A stretch of DNA of 53,231 nt, taken from contig DUOD01000028.1 in NCBI GenBank assembly GCA_012838995.1, positions 1-53,231 of the forward strand. The letters run 5' to 3'. The translations under genes and the position numbers were made by a program. The notes under the pieces were generated by a model, which worked only from the letters and a program-made list of their open reading frames with translations, searched no databases and was not told the origin of the DNA. The number at the start of each line of letters is the position of its first letter. Within the stretch, counting starts at the first letter, position 1. This document shows positions 8,728 through 18,295 of this stretch, piece by piece. Source of the stretch: Clostridiales bacterium. Lineage in GTDB: Bacteria > Bacillota > Clostridia > DUOD01.

Positions 8728-9264
8728 ATGGATTTAAAGGGAAGCAGAACGGAGAAAAACTTATTGCAGGCCTTTGCAGGCGAGTCTCAGGTGAGGAATA
8801 AGTATACGTATTTCGCCAGCCAGGCCAAGAAAGAAGGTTATGAACAGATCAGCAGCATATTTTTGGAGTCGGCGGAGCATGAAAAGGAACACGCCAAAAG
8901 GGCATTCAAATTCTTGCAGGGCATAGGCGACACCAAGGAAAACCTGAAAACCGCCATTGAAGGGGAGCACTACGAATGGACCACCATGTATAAGGAATTT
9001 GAAGAGATTGCAAGGGAAGAAGGTTTTGACGAAATCGCCGAATTTTTCAGCGAAGTTGCCAAGGCGGAAAAAGAACACGAAAAAAGATATAAAGCATTGC
9101 TTGATAATTTAGAAAACGGTACCGTATTCAAAAAGAGCAACCTTGTTAGGTGGAAGTGCAGGAACTGCGGTTATGTAACCCATGCAATGGAAGAAGCACC
9201 CGATGTATGTCCTTGCTGTGTACATCCCAAGGCATTCTTTGAAGTATTCTGCGAAAACTATTAA
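8728..9264 (+). CDS. rbr: Rubrerythrin
   Basis: Rubrerythrin is a cytosolic peroxidase that reduces hydrogen peroxide in anaerobes. The N-terminal four-helix diiron domain (about residues 1-135) shows the expected ligand motifs: AGESQVRNKYTYFA, SAEHEKEHAKRAF, EGEHYEW and VAKAEKEHEKRY. The C-terminal rubredoxin-like domain (about 140-178) has CRNCGYV and CPCCVHPKAFFEV, giving the four cysteines for the single iron; CPCC in place of the usual CPxC keeps the spacing. The full length of 178 residues is typical. The ribosome binding site GAGGGGG precedes the ATG. It is a single-gene unit, flanked downstream by a bidirectional terminator shared with lpdA. Confidence 0.95.
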   Translation: MDLKGSRTEKNLLQAFAGESQVRNKYTYFASQAKKEGYEQISSIFLESAEHEKEHAKRAFKFLQGIGDTKENLKTAIEGEHYEWTTMYKEFEEIAREEGFDEIAEFFSEVAKAEKEHEKRYKALLDNLENGTVFKKSNLVRWKCRNCGYVTHAMEEAPDVCPCCVHPKAFFEVFCENY

Positions 9265-9305
9265 TTGGCACATGCCGGCTTGGCCGGTGGTATTGTACCG
9301 TAAGA

Positions 9306-9329
9306 AAAGGGACGGGTTACCGTCCCTTT
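9306..9329. terminator. Bidirectional terminator between rubrerythrin and lpdA
   Basis: A perfect 10-bp stem: AAAGGGACGG pairs with CCGTCCCTTT around a GTTA loop, followed by a T-rich tract on the plus strand and T residues on the minus strand. It serves two convergent genes. Confidence 0.85.
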
Positions 9330-9349
9330 AAATTTTTTGGATAAACTTT

Positions 9350-10729
9350 TTATGAATGGATGGTCCTACCATAGATACCCTCGGCAGCTTCCCACACCCC
9401 TTCCGCCAGGGTGGGATGGGCGTGGACGGTGGCAATAAGCTGATCAACGGTGCCCTTATTCCGGACCAGCACAGCCGTTTGGGCTATTATGTCGGTAACA
9501 TGGGGTCCGGCCATCTGGGCGCCTATTAACCGGTCGTTAGAGGCATCCACCACCAGCTTGATAAATCCTTCGGGCTGTCCCATGGCCAGGGCCTTACCCA
9601 GGGCGGAGAATTTAAAGACGCTTATTTTTACGTTTATATCCCTTTGCTTTACTTCCTTAGCCGTCAAACCCACGGTGGCCAGTTCCGGTTGGGTAAAGAC
9701 GCAGTTGGGTATGGCCGAGTAGTCCATGGTGCTGTCTTTGCCTGCGATATTTTCAACGGCGACTATGCCTTCCCTGGATGCCGTGTGGGCCAGGTCAAAG
9801 GGAGAATTGCACACGTCCCCGATGGCGTAGACATTGGACAGGCCGGTTTCCATTCTTCCATTTACGGCTATTCTGCCTTTATCCATATTAAGACCCAAAT
9901 ATTCCAGGCCTATATTTTCTACAACCGGTTTTCGGCCTATAGCCACCAGCACCCTATCGGCCTTTAGGGCCTCGCCGTTGGACAGGTTTACCACGGCACC
10001 GCTCAATTGTTTCTCGATGGTCTGTACCGACACACCGGTGTATATATTAACACCTCTTTTTTGGAGGGAGGATGTTGCGGCCTTAGCCAGGTCCTCATCC
10101 AAATTGGATAAAAGACTCGGCAGAAGTTCTACCACTGTAACATCACAGCCCAGGCTACTGTATAGGGTGGCAAACTCGCAGCCTATTACCCCCCCGCCGA
10201 TTATCACAAGTTTCTCCGGCAGTTGCTGCCAGCTCAAGGCTTCATCGCTGGAACACACAATCTCACCGTCATATCCAAAGGCTTCGGGCAGCAGTGGCAC
10301 AGAACCCGTTGCTATTATTATATTATCGGCCGTTATGTATTGTATACCTTCTTGGGTTTTTACCTTAATTTCCTTGCTGCTAAGTAGATTGCCCTTGCCT
10401 TTAATTAACGTTACGCCGTTCTTTTTAAACAGATAGCCTATGCCGCCCGCCAGTTGCTTTACCACGGTATCCTTTCTCCGGACCATGGCGGCCATGTCAA
10501 GGGCCATATTATCCAAGACAATACCATGATGGCTGCCCGACAATACCAAGGTATGGTATATTTCCGCCGATGCCAACAGGGCCTTTGTGGGTATACAGCC
10601 CACATTAAGGCAGGTTCCGCCGAGTTTCCCCTTTTCTATTACGCATACCTTCATACCCAGTTGGGCGGCCCTGATCCCGGCAACATATCCGCCCGGTCCG
10701 CCGCCTAAAACGGCAACTTGATACTCCAT
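9350..10729 (-). CDS. lpdA: Dihydrolipoyl dehydrogenase (E3)
   Basis: This FAD enzyme reoxidises the dihydrolipoyl arm of a 2-oxoacid or acetoin dehydrogenase, passing electrons to NAD+. The N-terminal FAD site is GGGPGGYVAG, the redox-active disulfide lies in GGTCLNVGCIPTKALL, the NAD-binding GGGVIGCEFA is mid-protein, and the C-terminal catalytic His-Glu pair is in HAHPTLAEG. At 459 residues it is full length, with no N-terminal lipoyl domain. It is transcribed away from the E1-E2 genes, with a strong divergent promoter of its own. That separation is less common than a single pdh or aco operon. The ribosome binding site GGGGGAGAGG precedes the ATG. Confidence 0.95.
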   Translation of the reverse strand: MEYQVAVLGGGPGGYVAGIRAAQLGMKVCVIEKGKLGGTCLNVGCIPTKALLASAEIYHTLVLSGSHHGIVLDNMALDMAAMVRRKDTVVKQLAGGIGYLFKKNGVTLIKGKGNLLSSKEIKVKTQEGIQYITADNIIIATGSVPLLPEAFGYDGEIVCSSDEALSWQQLPEKLVIIGGGVIGCEFATLYSSLGCDVTVVELLPSLLSNLDEDLAKAATSSLQKRGVNIYTGVSVQTIEKQLSGAVVNLSNGEALKADRVLVAIGRKPVVENIGLEYLGLNMDKGRIAVNGRMETGLSNVYAIGDVCNSPFDLAHTASREGIVAVENIAGKDSTMDYSAIPNCVFTQPELATVGLTAKEVKQRDINVKISVFKFSALGKALAMGQPEGFIKLVVDASNDRLIGAQMAGPHVTDIIAQTAVLVRNKGTVDQLIATVHAHPTLAEGVWEAAEGIYGRTIHS

Positions 10730-10773
10730 TTCCTCTCCCCCTTTAACATAATTTGGGTGGCTTTATACTTTCA

Positions 10774-10802
10774 ATTCTACTCTTGTTACATAAACATGTC
10801 AA
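10774..10802 (-). promoter_or_regulatory. Promoter of lpdA
   Basis: On the minus strand TTGACA (10802-10797), 17 nt, TAGAAT (10779-10774). This is a near-consensus SigA-type promoter about 45 nt from the lpdA start. Confidence 0.7.
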
Positions 10803-10860
10803 TAAATATATAAAGAATGAAAAAAACAAACACAAAAATGTTAATTATTTTATAAAAGCA

Positions 10861-10889
10861 TTGTTATTTTATTACACCGGTATTATAAT
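10861..10889 (+). promoter_or_regulatory. Promoter of the E1alpha-E1beta-E2 operon
   Basis: TTGTTA (10861-10866), 17 nt, TATAAT (10884-10889), about 90 nt ahead of the E1alpha start. It looks like a housekeeping promoter; no sigma-54 element typical of AcoR-regulated acetoin operons is visible. Confidence 0.7.
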
Positions 10890-10978
10890 ATACATAAAAG
10901 GTTAAAAAATCCTTTTCTATAAACCCCGAGGCAAATCAAAAGGCTTATCTAAAATTTTTTCATTAAGGAGTGATAGGG

Positions 10979-11959
10979 TTGATAAAAGATGCACTGGTGG
11001 CTAAGGAAAAGAAGGAAGATCTTATATTCTGGCTGAAACAAATGCACCATATAAGATACTTCGAAGAAATGGTAATGCAGTTATTGGCGGAGAACTATGT
11101 TAAAGGCGGTTCCCACTGTTATGCAGGTCAGGAGGCCGTTGCGGTAGGTGCCTGTGCCGCCATAAGGAAGGACGATTACATAACCAGCACCCACAGGGGC
11201 CACGGCCACGGTATAGCAAAGGGAGGAAAGCTCAATGAACTGATGGCCGAGATCTGCGGCAAGGCCGCGGGATGTTGTAAGGGTAAAGGCGGAAGCTTGC
11301 ATTTGGCTGACCTGTCAACGGGTAATTTGGGAGCCAACGGTATAGTGGGGGGCAGCTTCGGTATAGCGGCGGGTGCGGCCCTGACGTGCAAGATGAAAAA
11401 ACTGGACAGGGTAGTGCTTTGTTTCTACGGAGACGGTGCGGCCAACCAGGGCATAGCCCACGAATCCATGAACATGGCAGCTACCTGGAAGCTTCCGGTT
11501 ATTTATATATGCGAGAACAATCTATACGGTATGTCGGTTTCGGTAAATAGGGCAGCCTCTGTGGAGGATCTGGCGGTTAGAGCCCTTGCCTACGACATGC
11601 CCTATAAGATAGTGGACGGTATGGACGTACTGGCCGTTAAAGAAGCCGTCGAGCAAGCGGCAGAGAGGGCCAGGAAGGGCGAAGGACCCATGCTCATAGA
11701 ATGTAAGACCTACAGGTACTACGGTCATTCAAGAAGCGATGCCAGGGTTTATAGAACCAAGGAAGAAGAAAAATACTGGAAGGACAGGGATCCAATACCC
11801 AATTTCGCAAAAAGGCTGATAGAAAACGGAATAATAACAGAGGATGAGGCTAAGGAAATAGATGCCCAAGCCAAAAAGGACATAGAGGATGCGACCAAGT
11901 TTGCCAAAGACGCCCCCTATCCTGAGCCGGAAGCCCTGTTTGAAGATTTATACGCCTAA
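10979..11959 (+). CDS. 2-oxoacid/acetoin dehydrogenase E1 alpha subunit (TPP-dependent)
   Basis: This is the thiamine-pyrophosphate-binding half of the E1 decarboxylase. It shows the TPP motif GDGAANQG followed by ENNLYGMSVSVNRAA, and the substrate-site region GSHCYAGQEAVAVG and HRGHGHGIAKGG. At about 326 residues it is the short AcoA/PdhA type. The TTG at 10979 is chosen because AAGGAG ends 8 nt before it; the upstream GTG overlaps that ribosome binding site. It is first in a tight operon with E1beta (30-nt gap) and E2 (15-nt gap). Short E1alpha proteins of this kind are annotated as pyruvate, acetoin or branched-chain dehydrogenases. Acetoin or pyruvate is likeliest here, but sequence alone does not decide. 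Confidence 0.88.
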   Translation: MIKDALVAKEKKEDLIFWLKQMHHIRYFEEMVMQLLAENYVKGGSHCYAGQEAVAVGACAAIRKDDYITSTHRGHGHGIAKGGKLNELMAEICGKAAGCCKGKGGSLHLADLSTGNLGANGIVGGSFGIAAGAALTCKMKKLDRVVLCFYGDGAANQGIAHESMNMAATWKLPVIYICENNLYGMSVSVNRAASVEDLAVRALAYDMPYKIVDGMDVLAVKEAVEQAAERARKGEGPMLIECKTYRYYGHSRSDARVYRTKEEEKYWKDRDPIPNFAKRLIENGIITEDEAKEIDAQAKKDIEDATKFAKDAPYPEPEALFEDLYA

Positions 11960-11989
11960 TAAAAACATTTTGGAAGAAGGTGAAATTGT

Positions 11990-12964
11990 ATGCGTGAGGT
12001 AAGGTATTGGCAGGCATTAAACGAAGCGCTGAGGGAAGAACTCGATCGGGATCCCGATGTTTTTGTAATGGGAGAAGATGTAGGTATATATGGCGGTGCC
12101 TACGGAGTGACCAAAGGGCTGTATGAAGATTACGGCGAAGAACGTATCAGGGACACGGCCATCAGCGAACAGGTCATAGTAGGTGCCGCGGTGGGAGCGG
12201 CCATGACGGGCATGCGTCCCGTGGCCGAAATAATGTATGTGGACTTTTTAGGCGTTGCCATGGACCAGATTTTTAACCAGGCCGCAAAGATTAGGTATAT
12301 GTTCGGTGGCAAGGCAAAGGTACCCATGACGCTTAGGACCCAGGGGGGTACCGGAAGGGGCCTTGCAGCCCAGCATTCCCAAAGTCTGGAATCGTGGTTT
12401 TTACACGTACCCGGCCTAAAGGTGGTTATGCCGTCTACCCCCTATGATGCCAAGGGATTGTTAAAGGCAGCCATAAGGGACGACAACCCGGTATTGTTTA
12501 TAGAACATAAAATGCTATACGGCACCAAGGGTATGATTCCCGACGGCGAGTACATAGTACCCCTGGGCCTGGCCGATGTAAAAAGACCGGGCAGCGATGT
12601 GACGGTGGTAGCCCATTCAAGGATGTTGCTGTATGCCCTCGAAGCCGCCGAGACCTTGGAGAAAGAAGGCATTTCGGTGGAGGTAATTGACCCCAGGACG
12701 CTGGCGCCCTTGGATATGGACACCATCATGACGTCGGTTAAAAAGACCGGCAGGGTGGTGCTGGTGGAAGAGGGCTGCAAGACCGGCGGTGTGGGCGGCG
12801 AGATAGCCACCAGAATAATGGAAGAAGGTTTTTACTACCTGGATGCGCCCATTATCAGGGTGGCGGCCAAAGACGTACCCATACCCATGAGCCCGGCGCT
12901 GGAACCCTTGGCCGTGCCCAGCGTCCAAGAAATCATTGACGCCGTTAAAAAGCTGTATGTGTAA
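11990..12964 (+). CDS. 2-oxoacid/acetoin dehydrogenase E1 beta subunit
   Basis: This is the transketolase-type beta subunit that completes the E1 active site. Family landmarks are in order: [84 protein letters not shown] and the C-terminal transketolase domain with [14 protein letters not shown]. It has 324 residues, which is complete. The ribosome binding site is GAAGAAGGTGA. It lies between E1alpha and E2, so all three make one complex with the divergent E3. A decayed second E1beta copy is found at 20814-21347, which suggests the ancestor had a further complex of this type. Confidence 0.93.
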   Translation: MREVRYWQALNEALREELDRDPDVFVMGEDVGIYGGAYGVTKGLYEDYGEERIRDTAISEQVIVGAAVGAAMTGMRPVAEIMYVDFLGVAMDQIFNQAAKIRYMFGGKAKVPMTLRTQGGTGRGLAAQHSQSLESWFLHVPGLKVVMPSTPYDAKGLLKAAIRDDNPVLFIEHKMLYGTKGMIPDGEYIVPLGLADVKRPGSDVTVVAHSRMLLYALEAAETLEKEGISVEVIDPRTLAPLDMDTIMTSVKKTGRVVLVEEGCKTGGVGGEIATRIMEEGFYYLDAPIIRVAAKDVPIPMSPALEPLAVPSVQEIIDAVKKLYV

Positions 12965-12979
12965 GGATGGTGAAGACAA

Positions 12980-14251
12980 GTGATAAAGGAACTAAAACTG
13001 CCCAAGATGAGCGACACCATGGACACCGGCCAAATAACCAAATGGCTTGTTAAGGAAGGCGATTTCATAAAAAAGGGCGATCCCATCTTTGAGATGCAGA
13101 CCGATAAGGTAAACCTTGAGGTGGAGGCCCTGGAAGAGGGCGTGCTCCTTAAGATAGTGGGTAAGGAAGGGGAGGATATCCCCGTGGGTCAGGTGATTGC
13201 CTATTTGGGCGACGAGGGTGATAAGGTTTCCGACATACCCGCCCAGCCCCAGGAAGGGCAGGAGAAAAAGCAGGAAACAGAGGCCAAAACCGAGGATGTA
13301 CAAATGCCTAAGCCCTCTTCTGCTCCCGATATCCAACCCGAACCTACTCCCGACATACCTTCCATGGAAAAACCCAAGGGAGATAGGATATTTATCTCGC
13401 CCCGGGCAAGGGCGTTGGCCCAAAGGGAAAAGGTGGATTATTCTGCCATTAAAGGAACCGGGCCCATGGGCGAGATCATAGAGCGTGATATTAAGGAATA
13501 CCTGGCCAAATCTGCGCTGCAGCAGCCCGCGCCCTCAAAAGAGCAGGCAGTACCGTCAACGGCGGCACAGGGACAGCGGATTGAAATGACCGGCATGCGG
13601 AAGGTTATCGCCGAGAGGATGCTGGCCAGTGTGGCGGCCGCTCCCCATATTTATTTGACCGCCGACATAGACATGACCCAGTGCAGGGATATGCGTACAA
13701 AGATAAACGACAGCCTTGCCGACAAAGGCATTAAGATATCCTATAACGATATCATAATAAAAGCCTGTGCCCTTGCCCTAAAGGAATATCCTTACATAAA
13801 CAGTACCTTAAAAGACGGAGCCATAATACTCCAGGACAGAATAAATATAGGCGTGGCGGTAAGCCTGGCCGACGGTTTGATAGTTCCTGTTGTGAGGGAT
13901 ACCGATAAGAAAACCATAGTGGAGATATCAAAGGAAATTAAGGAACTGGCCGGCAAGGCCAGGGAAGGTAAGCTCATGCCGGATGAGTTCAGCGGAGGCA
14001 CCTTTACGGTATCCAACCTGGGCATGTTTGACATTACTCAATTCACCGCTATTATAAACCAACCGGAAAGCGCCATACTGGCAGTGGGCGCCATAAAGGA
14101 TACCTTCGTCCCGGTGGACGGCCGGCCCGTTGTAAAGCCCATGATGAAGGTCACCCTATCTTGTGATCACAGGGTGATTGACGGTGCCGTCGGTGCCCAG
14201 TTCCTTAAGTTTGTAAAATCCATGCTGGAAAATCCCCTTTTGATGCTGTAA
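12980..14251 (+). CDS. Dihydrolipoamide acyltransferase (E2)
   Basis: This is the core of the dehydrogenase complex, transferring the acyl group from lipoate to CoA. There is a single N-terminal lipoyl domain, with the lipoylated Lys43 in QTDKVNLEV. A Pro/Glu/Gln-rich linker follows (about residues 85-135), then the E3-binding domain (ISPRARALAQREKVDY ... GTGPMGEIIERDI), a second linker and the catalytic domain ending in SCDHRVIDGAVGAQFL. That last motif carries the catalytic HRVxDG. It has 423 residues, with GTG start and GGATGGTGAAG ribosome binding site. A hairpin follows at 14261. Confidence 0.93.
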   Translation: MIKELKLPKMSDTMDTGQITKWLVKEGDFIKKGDPIFEMQTDKVNLEVEALEEGVLLKIVGKEGEDIPVGQVIAYLGDEGDKVSDIPAQPQEGQEKKQETEAKTEDVQMPKPSSAPDIQPEPTPDIPSMEKPKGDRIFISPRARALAQREKVDYSAIKGTGPMGEIIERDIKEYLAKSALQQPAPSKEQAVPSTAAQGQRIEMTGMRKVIAERMLASVAAAPHIYLTADIDMTQCRDMRTKINDSLADKGIKISYNDIIIKACALALKEYPYINSTLKDGAIILQDRINIGVAVSLADGLIVPVVRDTDKKTIVEISKEIKELAGKAREGKLMPDEFSGGTFTVSNLGMFDITQFTAIINQPESAILAVGAIKDTFVPVDGRPVVKPMMKVTLSCDHRVIDGAVGAQFLKFVKSMLENPLLML

Positions 14252-14260
14252 ACGTGCTGT

Positions 14261-14283
14261 GGCCAAAGGGATGACCTTTGGCC
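14261..14283 (+). terminator. Hairpin after the E2 gene
   Basis: GGCCAAAGG pairs with CCTTTGGCC around GATGA, a perfect 9-bp stem. No T-run follows, so termination may be partial or the hairpin may act as an mRNA 3' stabiliser. Confidence 0.45.
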
Positions 14284-14395
14284 GCTGACCGTAAATAATT
14301 GTCGGTATTTTACAAACAGACGGCACGGGGTGTGTTATAACAAAAGAGTATTGATGGATAAAACAGTTAATAAAAGGAGTGGGATGTGAAGGACA

Positions 14396-15154
14396 TTGAA
14401 TACCGATAGGCGCTCTAAAATAAAGCAATATATAGAGGAAAAAGGCGAAGTACACCTTAGGGACTTGGAAAAGCTCCTGCCGGAGGTATCCACCATGACC
14501 CTTAGACGGGATTTGATTTACTTAGAGGAGAAGGGGCATGTTATACGAACGCGGGGCGGTGCGGTGTCGGTAAAGCGGGTGGCGGCTTCGGCAGAAGACA
14601 TGTACAGCTTAAGGGCAACCGAAAATATGGACGGCAAGACCAAAATTGCCAAAAAGGCCATTGAATTTGTGGAAACCGGACGGTCGATATACATAGACTC
14701 TGGTACCACCATGATGTGTCTGGCCGAACAATTGCCCGATGAAAACTTTTCCATCCTGACAAGCGGACCCAATATAGGACTTGAAATCATTAAAAAAAGC
14801 AAGCCCACCGTGGCTTTAACCGGCGGTGTTATCAGCAGGAATAATCTTTCAACATCGGGCAACAATTGGCTGGAGCTTGTCAGAAACATAAATATAGATA
14901 TAGCCTTCATGGCCACAACGGGTTTTTCTTTGGAAAACGGGTTCACCATAGGTAATTTCGATGAATGCGAACTAAAAAAACTGGTGATACAAAAGGCCAG
15001 GAAAAAAATATTGTTGATGGACATAACCAAGATAGATAAAACCATGCCCTATACCTTTGCTACGTTAAAGGATATAGACGTATTGATATGTGATAAAGAT
15101 CTTCCTGATGCCATAAAAAAGGCCGCACAGCAAAACGGCGTTTTAATTTATTAG
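14396..15154 (+). CDS. DeoR-family transcriptional regulator
   Basis: This is a sugar-phosphate-responsive repressor of the DeoR/GlpR family. The N-terminal winged helix-turn-helix spans about residues 5-60 (VHLRDLEKLLPEVSTMTLRR ... GHVIRTRGGAV), and the effector domain (DeoRC) follows with TKIAKKAIEFVETGRSIYIDSGTT near 80-105. At 252 residues it is full length. It starts with TTG, the first possible start after an in-frame TGA. The next genes encode a mannitol-1-phosphate dehydrogenase-like and a sorbose-1-phosphate reductase-like enzyme, so it most likely controls that polyol segment in response to a phosphorylated intermediate. No operator was identified. Confidence 0.88.
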   Translation: MNTDRRSKIKQYIEEKGEVHLRDLEKLLPEVSTMTLRRDLIYLEEKGHVIRTRGGAVSVKRVAASAEDMYSLRATENMDGKTKIAKKAIEFVETGRSIYIDSGTTMMCLAEQLPDENFSILTSGPNIGLEIIKKSKPTVALTGGVISRNNLSTSGNNWLELVRNINIDIAFMATTGFSLENGFTIGNFDECELKKLVIQKARKKILLMDITKIDKTMPYTFATLKDIDVLICDKDLPDAIKKAAQQNGVLIY

Positions 15155-15254
15155 GCTTAATTCTTTGATGAGAGGTCAGCATTTTACAATATACTACGGT
15201 GAAGCGACAGCCTAGAGGGTATTTTTTAGTTTTTTTATGAGGGGGCAGCGTTCA

Positions 15255-16478
15255 ATGGCGATGGAACAACGACCCGAGGTTGTGATATGGGGTGCCGGTA
15301 AAATAGGCCGGGGATTTCTGGCCGAAATATTCAACGATGCGGGTTATGGGCTGACCTTTGTCGAGCAGCATGAAGGCTTGGTAAAAAAACTGAGGGATGC
15401 CAAAGGCTACACCATAAACAAGGTCATGGGGCAAGACGTTAACGAACGGGTTAGGATAACGGGGTATGAAGTCTACTCCACCAAAGCCGTTGATATTATT
15501 TCCGGAAAAATAATAAAGGAAAATACCATAATAGCCATTGCGGTTTACCATGCCGCTCTGCCCGAGGTGGTTAAAGCCCTGGCACCGGGGATTATAAAAA
15601 AGGCTCGGCTGTTTCCCGACAGCACCCTTAATATAGTATTATGCGTCAATATGCTTCATCCGTCTTCCTACTGCAGGCGGTTGCTGGAGCAAAACCTACC
15701 GGAAGACGTCTACGTTTATCTTGAAAATAATATAGGACTTATAGATAGCGTTGTAATGAGAACGGCGCCGGAGGCCACCCGGGAAATGTTGGAGGAAGAC
15801 CCCCTGGCGTTGTTAAATAACGGGTATCCCGAAATGCCGGTGGATAAGAAGGCTTTCAAACCGCCTATTCCCAACACGAAAATGCTTAGGTTATCCGATA
15901 ATATAAGGGCCGAAGAGGTCAGGAAAATATACACGCTGAACACCGCCCATGCCGTGTTGGCTTATTTGGGTATCCCCAGGGGCTTTGAATATGCCGCCGG
16001 CAGTATACGGCATCCCGACATCCGGTACGTCTTGGAAGGCGCGTTAAGAGAATCGGGCCGGGGGTTGGCCGGGGAATTTGGGTTCAGCAATGAAGAGATG
16101 GACAAATGGAACGGGGAGATAATAAAATCCATAGAAAATCCCGCTCTTAAAGAAAGGCTGGACCGTTTGGGTTTCGATACCAGGCGGAAGCTTAAAAGGG
16201 ACGACCGTTTGACCGGCCCTGCCCTATTGTCCATGAAATATGGAACAACTCCTTTTTTTCTTGCCCAGGTCATCGCTTATGCCTTTATGTTTCACCAGCC
16301 TCGGGACGAGGGTACCCGGCGGGTGCAGCATTATTTAAAGGAAAAGGGCATTAAAAGTGCCATAAAAAAGTTTTGCGGTCTAGGGCGGGAGGAACAACAG
16401 CTCGTTACATTGATTGAGAAAATTTACAATAGGGTAAAGGGGACCGGCGCCATAATTAAAGATATGGACGAAATATGA
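15255..16478 (+). CDS. Mannitol-1-phosphate 5-dehydrogenase-like polyol-phosphate dehydrogenase
   Basis: This NAD-dependent enzyme of the long-chain mannitol dehydrogenase family is most like MtlD, which interconverts mannitol-1-phosphate and fructose-6-phosphate. The N-terminal Rossmann motif is WGAGKIGRGFLAEIF, the middle has YVYLENNIGLIDSVVMR, and the catalytic-domain region has LNTAHAVLAYLG (a usual Asn-x-x-His signature). It has about 407 residues from ATG 15255, which follows GAGGGGG; the ATG at 15237 lies ahead of that site. There is no PTS mannitol transporter nearby, so the substrate may be another polyol phosphate. It stands 100 nt after the DeoR gene and 135 nt before the zinc dehydrogenase, on the same strand. 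Confidence 0.78.
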   Translation: MAMEQRPEVVIWGAGKIGRGFLAEIFNDAGYGLTFVEQHEGLVKKLRDAKGYTINKVMGQDVNERVRITGYEVYSTKAVDIISGKIIKENTIIAIAVYHAALPEVVKALAPGIIKKARLFPDSTLNIVLCVNMLHPSSYCRRLLEQNLPEDVYVYLENNIGLIDSVVMRTAPEATREMLEEDPLALLNNGYPEMPVDKKAFKPPIPNTKMLRLSDNIRAEEVRKIYTLNTAHAVLAYLGIPRGFEYAAGSIRHPDIRYVLEGALRESGRGLAGEFGFSNEEMDKWNGEIIKSIENPALKERLDRLGFDTRRKLKRDDRLTGPALLSMKYGTTPFFLAQVIAYAFMFHQPRDEGTRRVQHYLKEKGIKSAIKKFCGLGREEQQLVTLIEKIYNRVKGTGAIIKDMDEI

Positions 16479-16612
16479 ATACCCGGATTACTGCGTTTTA
16501 AGGAAAGCATTTTACCCGCCCGTAAATTGGCGACTGTGTTTAGCTTTGAAGTATTATCGACATATTTTATACTTGCCCAAAACAATGCGATCTTCGTAAA
16601 GGGAGGATTAAT

Positions 16613-17878
16613 ATGAAAACAAAGGCTGTAAGACTTTACGGCGAAAGGGATTTGCGGCTGGAGGAATTCGAGTTACCCGCAATAAAGGAAGACGAGATAC
16701 TGGCCCGGGTTGTTACCGACAGCGTATGCATGTCGACCCATAAAGCCGTTATCCAGGGCAGCCGTCACAAAAGGGTGCCCAAGGATATCGATAAAAACCC
16801 CACCATTATCGGTCACGAATTTTGCGGGGAGATACTCGAGGTAGGAGATAAATGGAAGGATAAGTTTAAACCCGGGGACAAGTTTACCATTCAACCGGCG
16901 TTAAACTATAAGGGCAGTCTTGCCGCGCCGGGTTATTCCTATAGATATATCGGCGGTAATGCTACCCATGTCATAATACCCAACGAGGTAATGGAAATGG
17001 ACTGTCTGCTCAAGTATAACGGCGATGCCTTTTTCCACGGTTCCCTGGCAGAGCCCATGTCCTGTGTGATAGGTGCCTTCCATGCCAGCTACCACACCGT
17101 CAGCGGCTCCTATGTCCATAACATGGGTATTGTAGAGGGCGGTAATATGGCCATCCTGGCAGGGGCCGGGCCCATGGGCCTGGGTGCCATTGACTATGCC
17201 CTTCACTGCGACAGAAAACCGGACCTACTGGTGGTGACTGATATTGACGACAGCAGGCTGCGAAGGGCAAAGTCCATATTTACCGAGCAAGAGGCGAGAA
17301 AGAACGGCATAACCTTATTATACGTAGATACGAAGGACATGGAAAAGCCGGAGGAATATCTACTGTCATTGACCGACGGTAAAGGATATGACGATGTATT
17401 TGTTTACGCGCCCGTCAGGTCCGTTGTGGAAACGGGCGACAGGATACTGGGCAGGGACGGGTGTCTCAATTTCTTTGCCGGACCCACCGATCCCAACTTC
17501 ACGGCGGAGTTCAATTTCTACAACGTCCATTACGCTTCAACCCATATTGTGGGTACCAGCGGCGGCAACACCGATGATATGATAGAATCTCTGGAAATGA
17601 TGGAAAAGGGGCTTTTAAACCCCGCTGTAATGATAACCCATATTGGCGGTCTAAACAGCGTTATCGACACAATCTTAAACCTACCCAATATTCCAGGCGG
17701 TAAAAAGCTGATATACAACGATATAGACCTGGAGCTGACGGCCATAGAGGATTTTAGGAAAAAGGGAAGAACCAATCCTATGTTTGAAAAATTGGCTGAA
17801 ATAGTGGAGGCCAATAATGGGCTGTGGTGCACGGAGGCAGAGGAGTATCTGCTGGCCAATGCAAAGCCGATAGGATAA
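16613..17878 (+). CDS. Zinc-type alcohol dehydrogenase, L-sorbose-1-phosphate reductase-like
   Basis: This is a medium-chain dehydrogenase of 421 residues. It has the family landmarks VCMSTHKAVIQGSRHKR, IGHEFCGEI (GHE metal site), a GSLAEPMSCVIGAFHASY segment that closes the active site, and the nucleotide-binding AGAGPMGLGAIDYAL. The closest family I recall is SorE, which reduces L-sorbose-1-phosphate to glucitol-6-phosphate. That fits a polyol-phosphate route with the MtlD-like gene upstream. It is not a simple sorbitol dehydrogenase: it is longer, and the typical catalytic-zinc Cys is replaced in a VCMST context. The ribosome binding site GGGAGG precedes the ATG. The segment ends in a strong hairpin at 18131. 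Confidence 0.75.
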   Translation: MKTKAVRLYGERDLRLEEFELPAIKEDEILARVVTDSVCMSTHKAVIQGSRHKRVPKDIDKNPTIIGHEFCGEILEVGDKWKDKFKPGDKFTIQPALNYKGSLAAPGYSYRYIGGNATHVIIPNEVMEMDCLLKYNGDAFFHGSLAEPMSCVIGAFHASYHTVSGSYVHNMGIVEGGNMAILAGAGPMGLGAIDYALHCDRKPDLLVVTDIDDSRLRRAKSIFTEQEARKNGITLLYVDTKDMEKPEEYLLSLTDGKGYDDVFVYAPVRSVVETGDRILGRDGCLNFFAGPTDPNFTAEFNFYNVHYASTHIVGTSGGNTDDMIESLEMMEKGLLNPAVMITHIGGLNSVIDTILNLPNIPGGKKLIYNDIDLELTAIEDFRKKGRTNPMFEKLAEIVEANNGLWCTEAEEYLLANAKPIG

Positions 17879-18130
17879 AGGTTTGTTGTGTGTGGTGGAT
17901 CCAACTGCCCAGTATATGCTTCCGATCGTCAGGATATTTTGGTATGTATTTATACAATGTTCCGTGGCAGTTAGCCGATCTTTAAGAAATCCGCCCGTCA
18001 TTGTTTCGGGTGTGCGGGCTATATTGACAAAGACCTAAAACATGCCAAGGCGGTGAGAGTCTCGCATTTGTTTTCGTCCGGCAAGGCGCGTTAGCATAAA
18101 TCCATAATATACCATGGTAGTGAAATTGCA

Positions 18131-18171
18131 AAAAAATTCTGGATCATTAAAACAAGGATCCAGAATTTTTT
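18131..18171. terminator. Strong rho-independent terminator
   Basis: A perfect 15-bp stem: 18131-18145 (AAAAAATTCTGGATC) pairs with 18157-18171 around an 11-nt loop. The stem ends in a T-run in both directions. Confidence 0.85.
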
Positions 18172-18286
18172 ATATGAAGTTAGGCTCACCCAGAATAAAC
18201 TTACCCCTTTTACCCTCCGCCGTCCGGCCTGCCCGGCCTTTGAAGGGACGGATAAATAGGCGGTCTTTCCGGAAGTAGAGTTTTTG

Positions 18287-18295
18287 TGATATAAT
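18287..18295 (+). promoter_or_regulatory. Extended -10 promoter of the iron-dependent dehydrogenase
   Basis: TGATATAAT gives a perfect extended -10 (TG at 18287-18288, TATAAT at 18290-18295) about 100 nt before the start. The -35 region is weak. Confidence 0.5.

Noticed and set aside
10730-10978. Sigma-54/AcoR control of the E1-E2 operon
   Set aside because: No -24/-12 GG...GC element is visible, and good SigA-type promoters face both ways.
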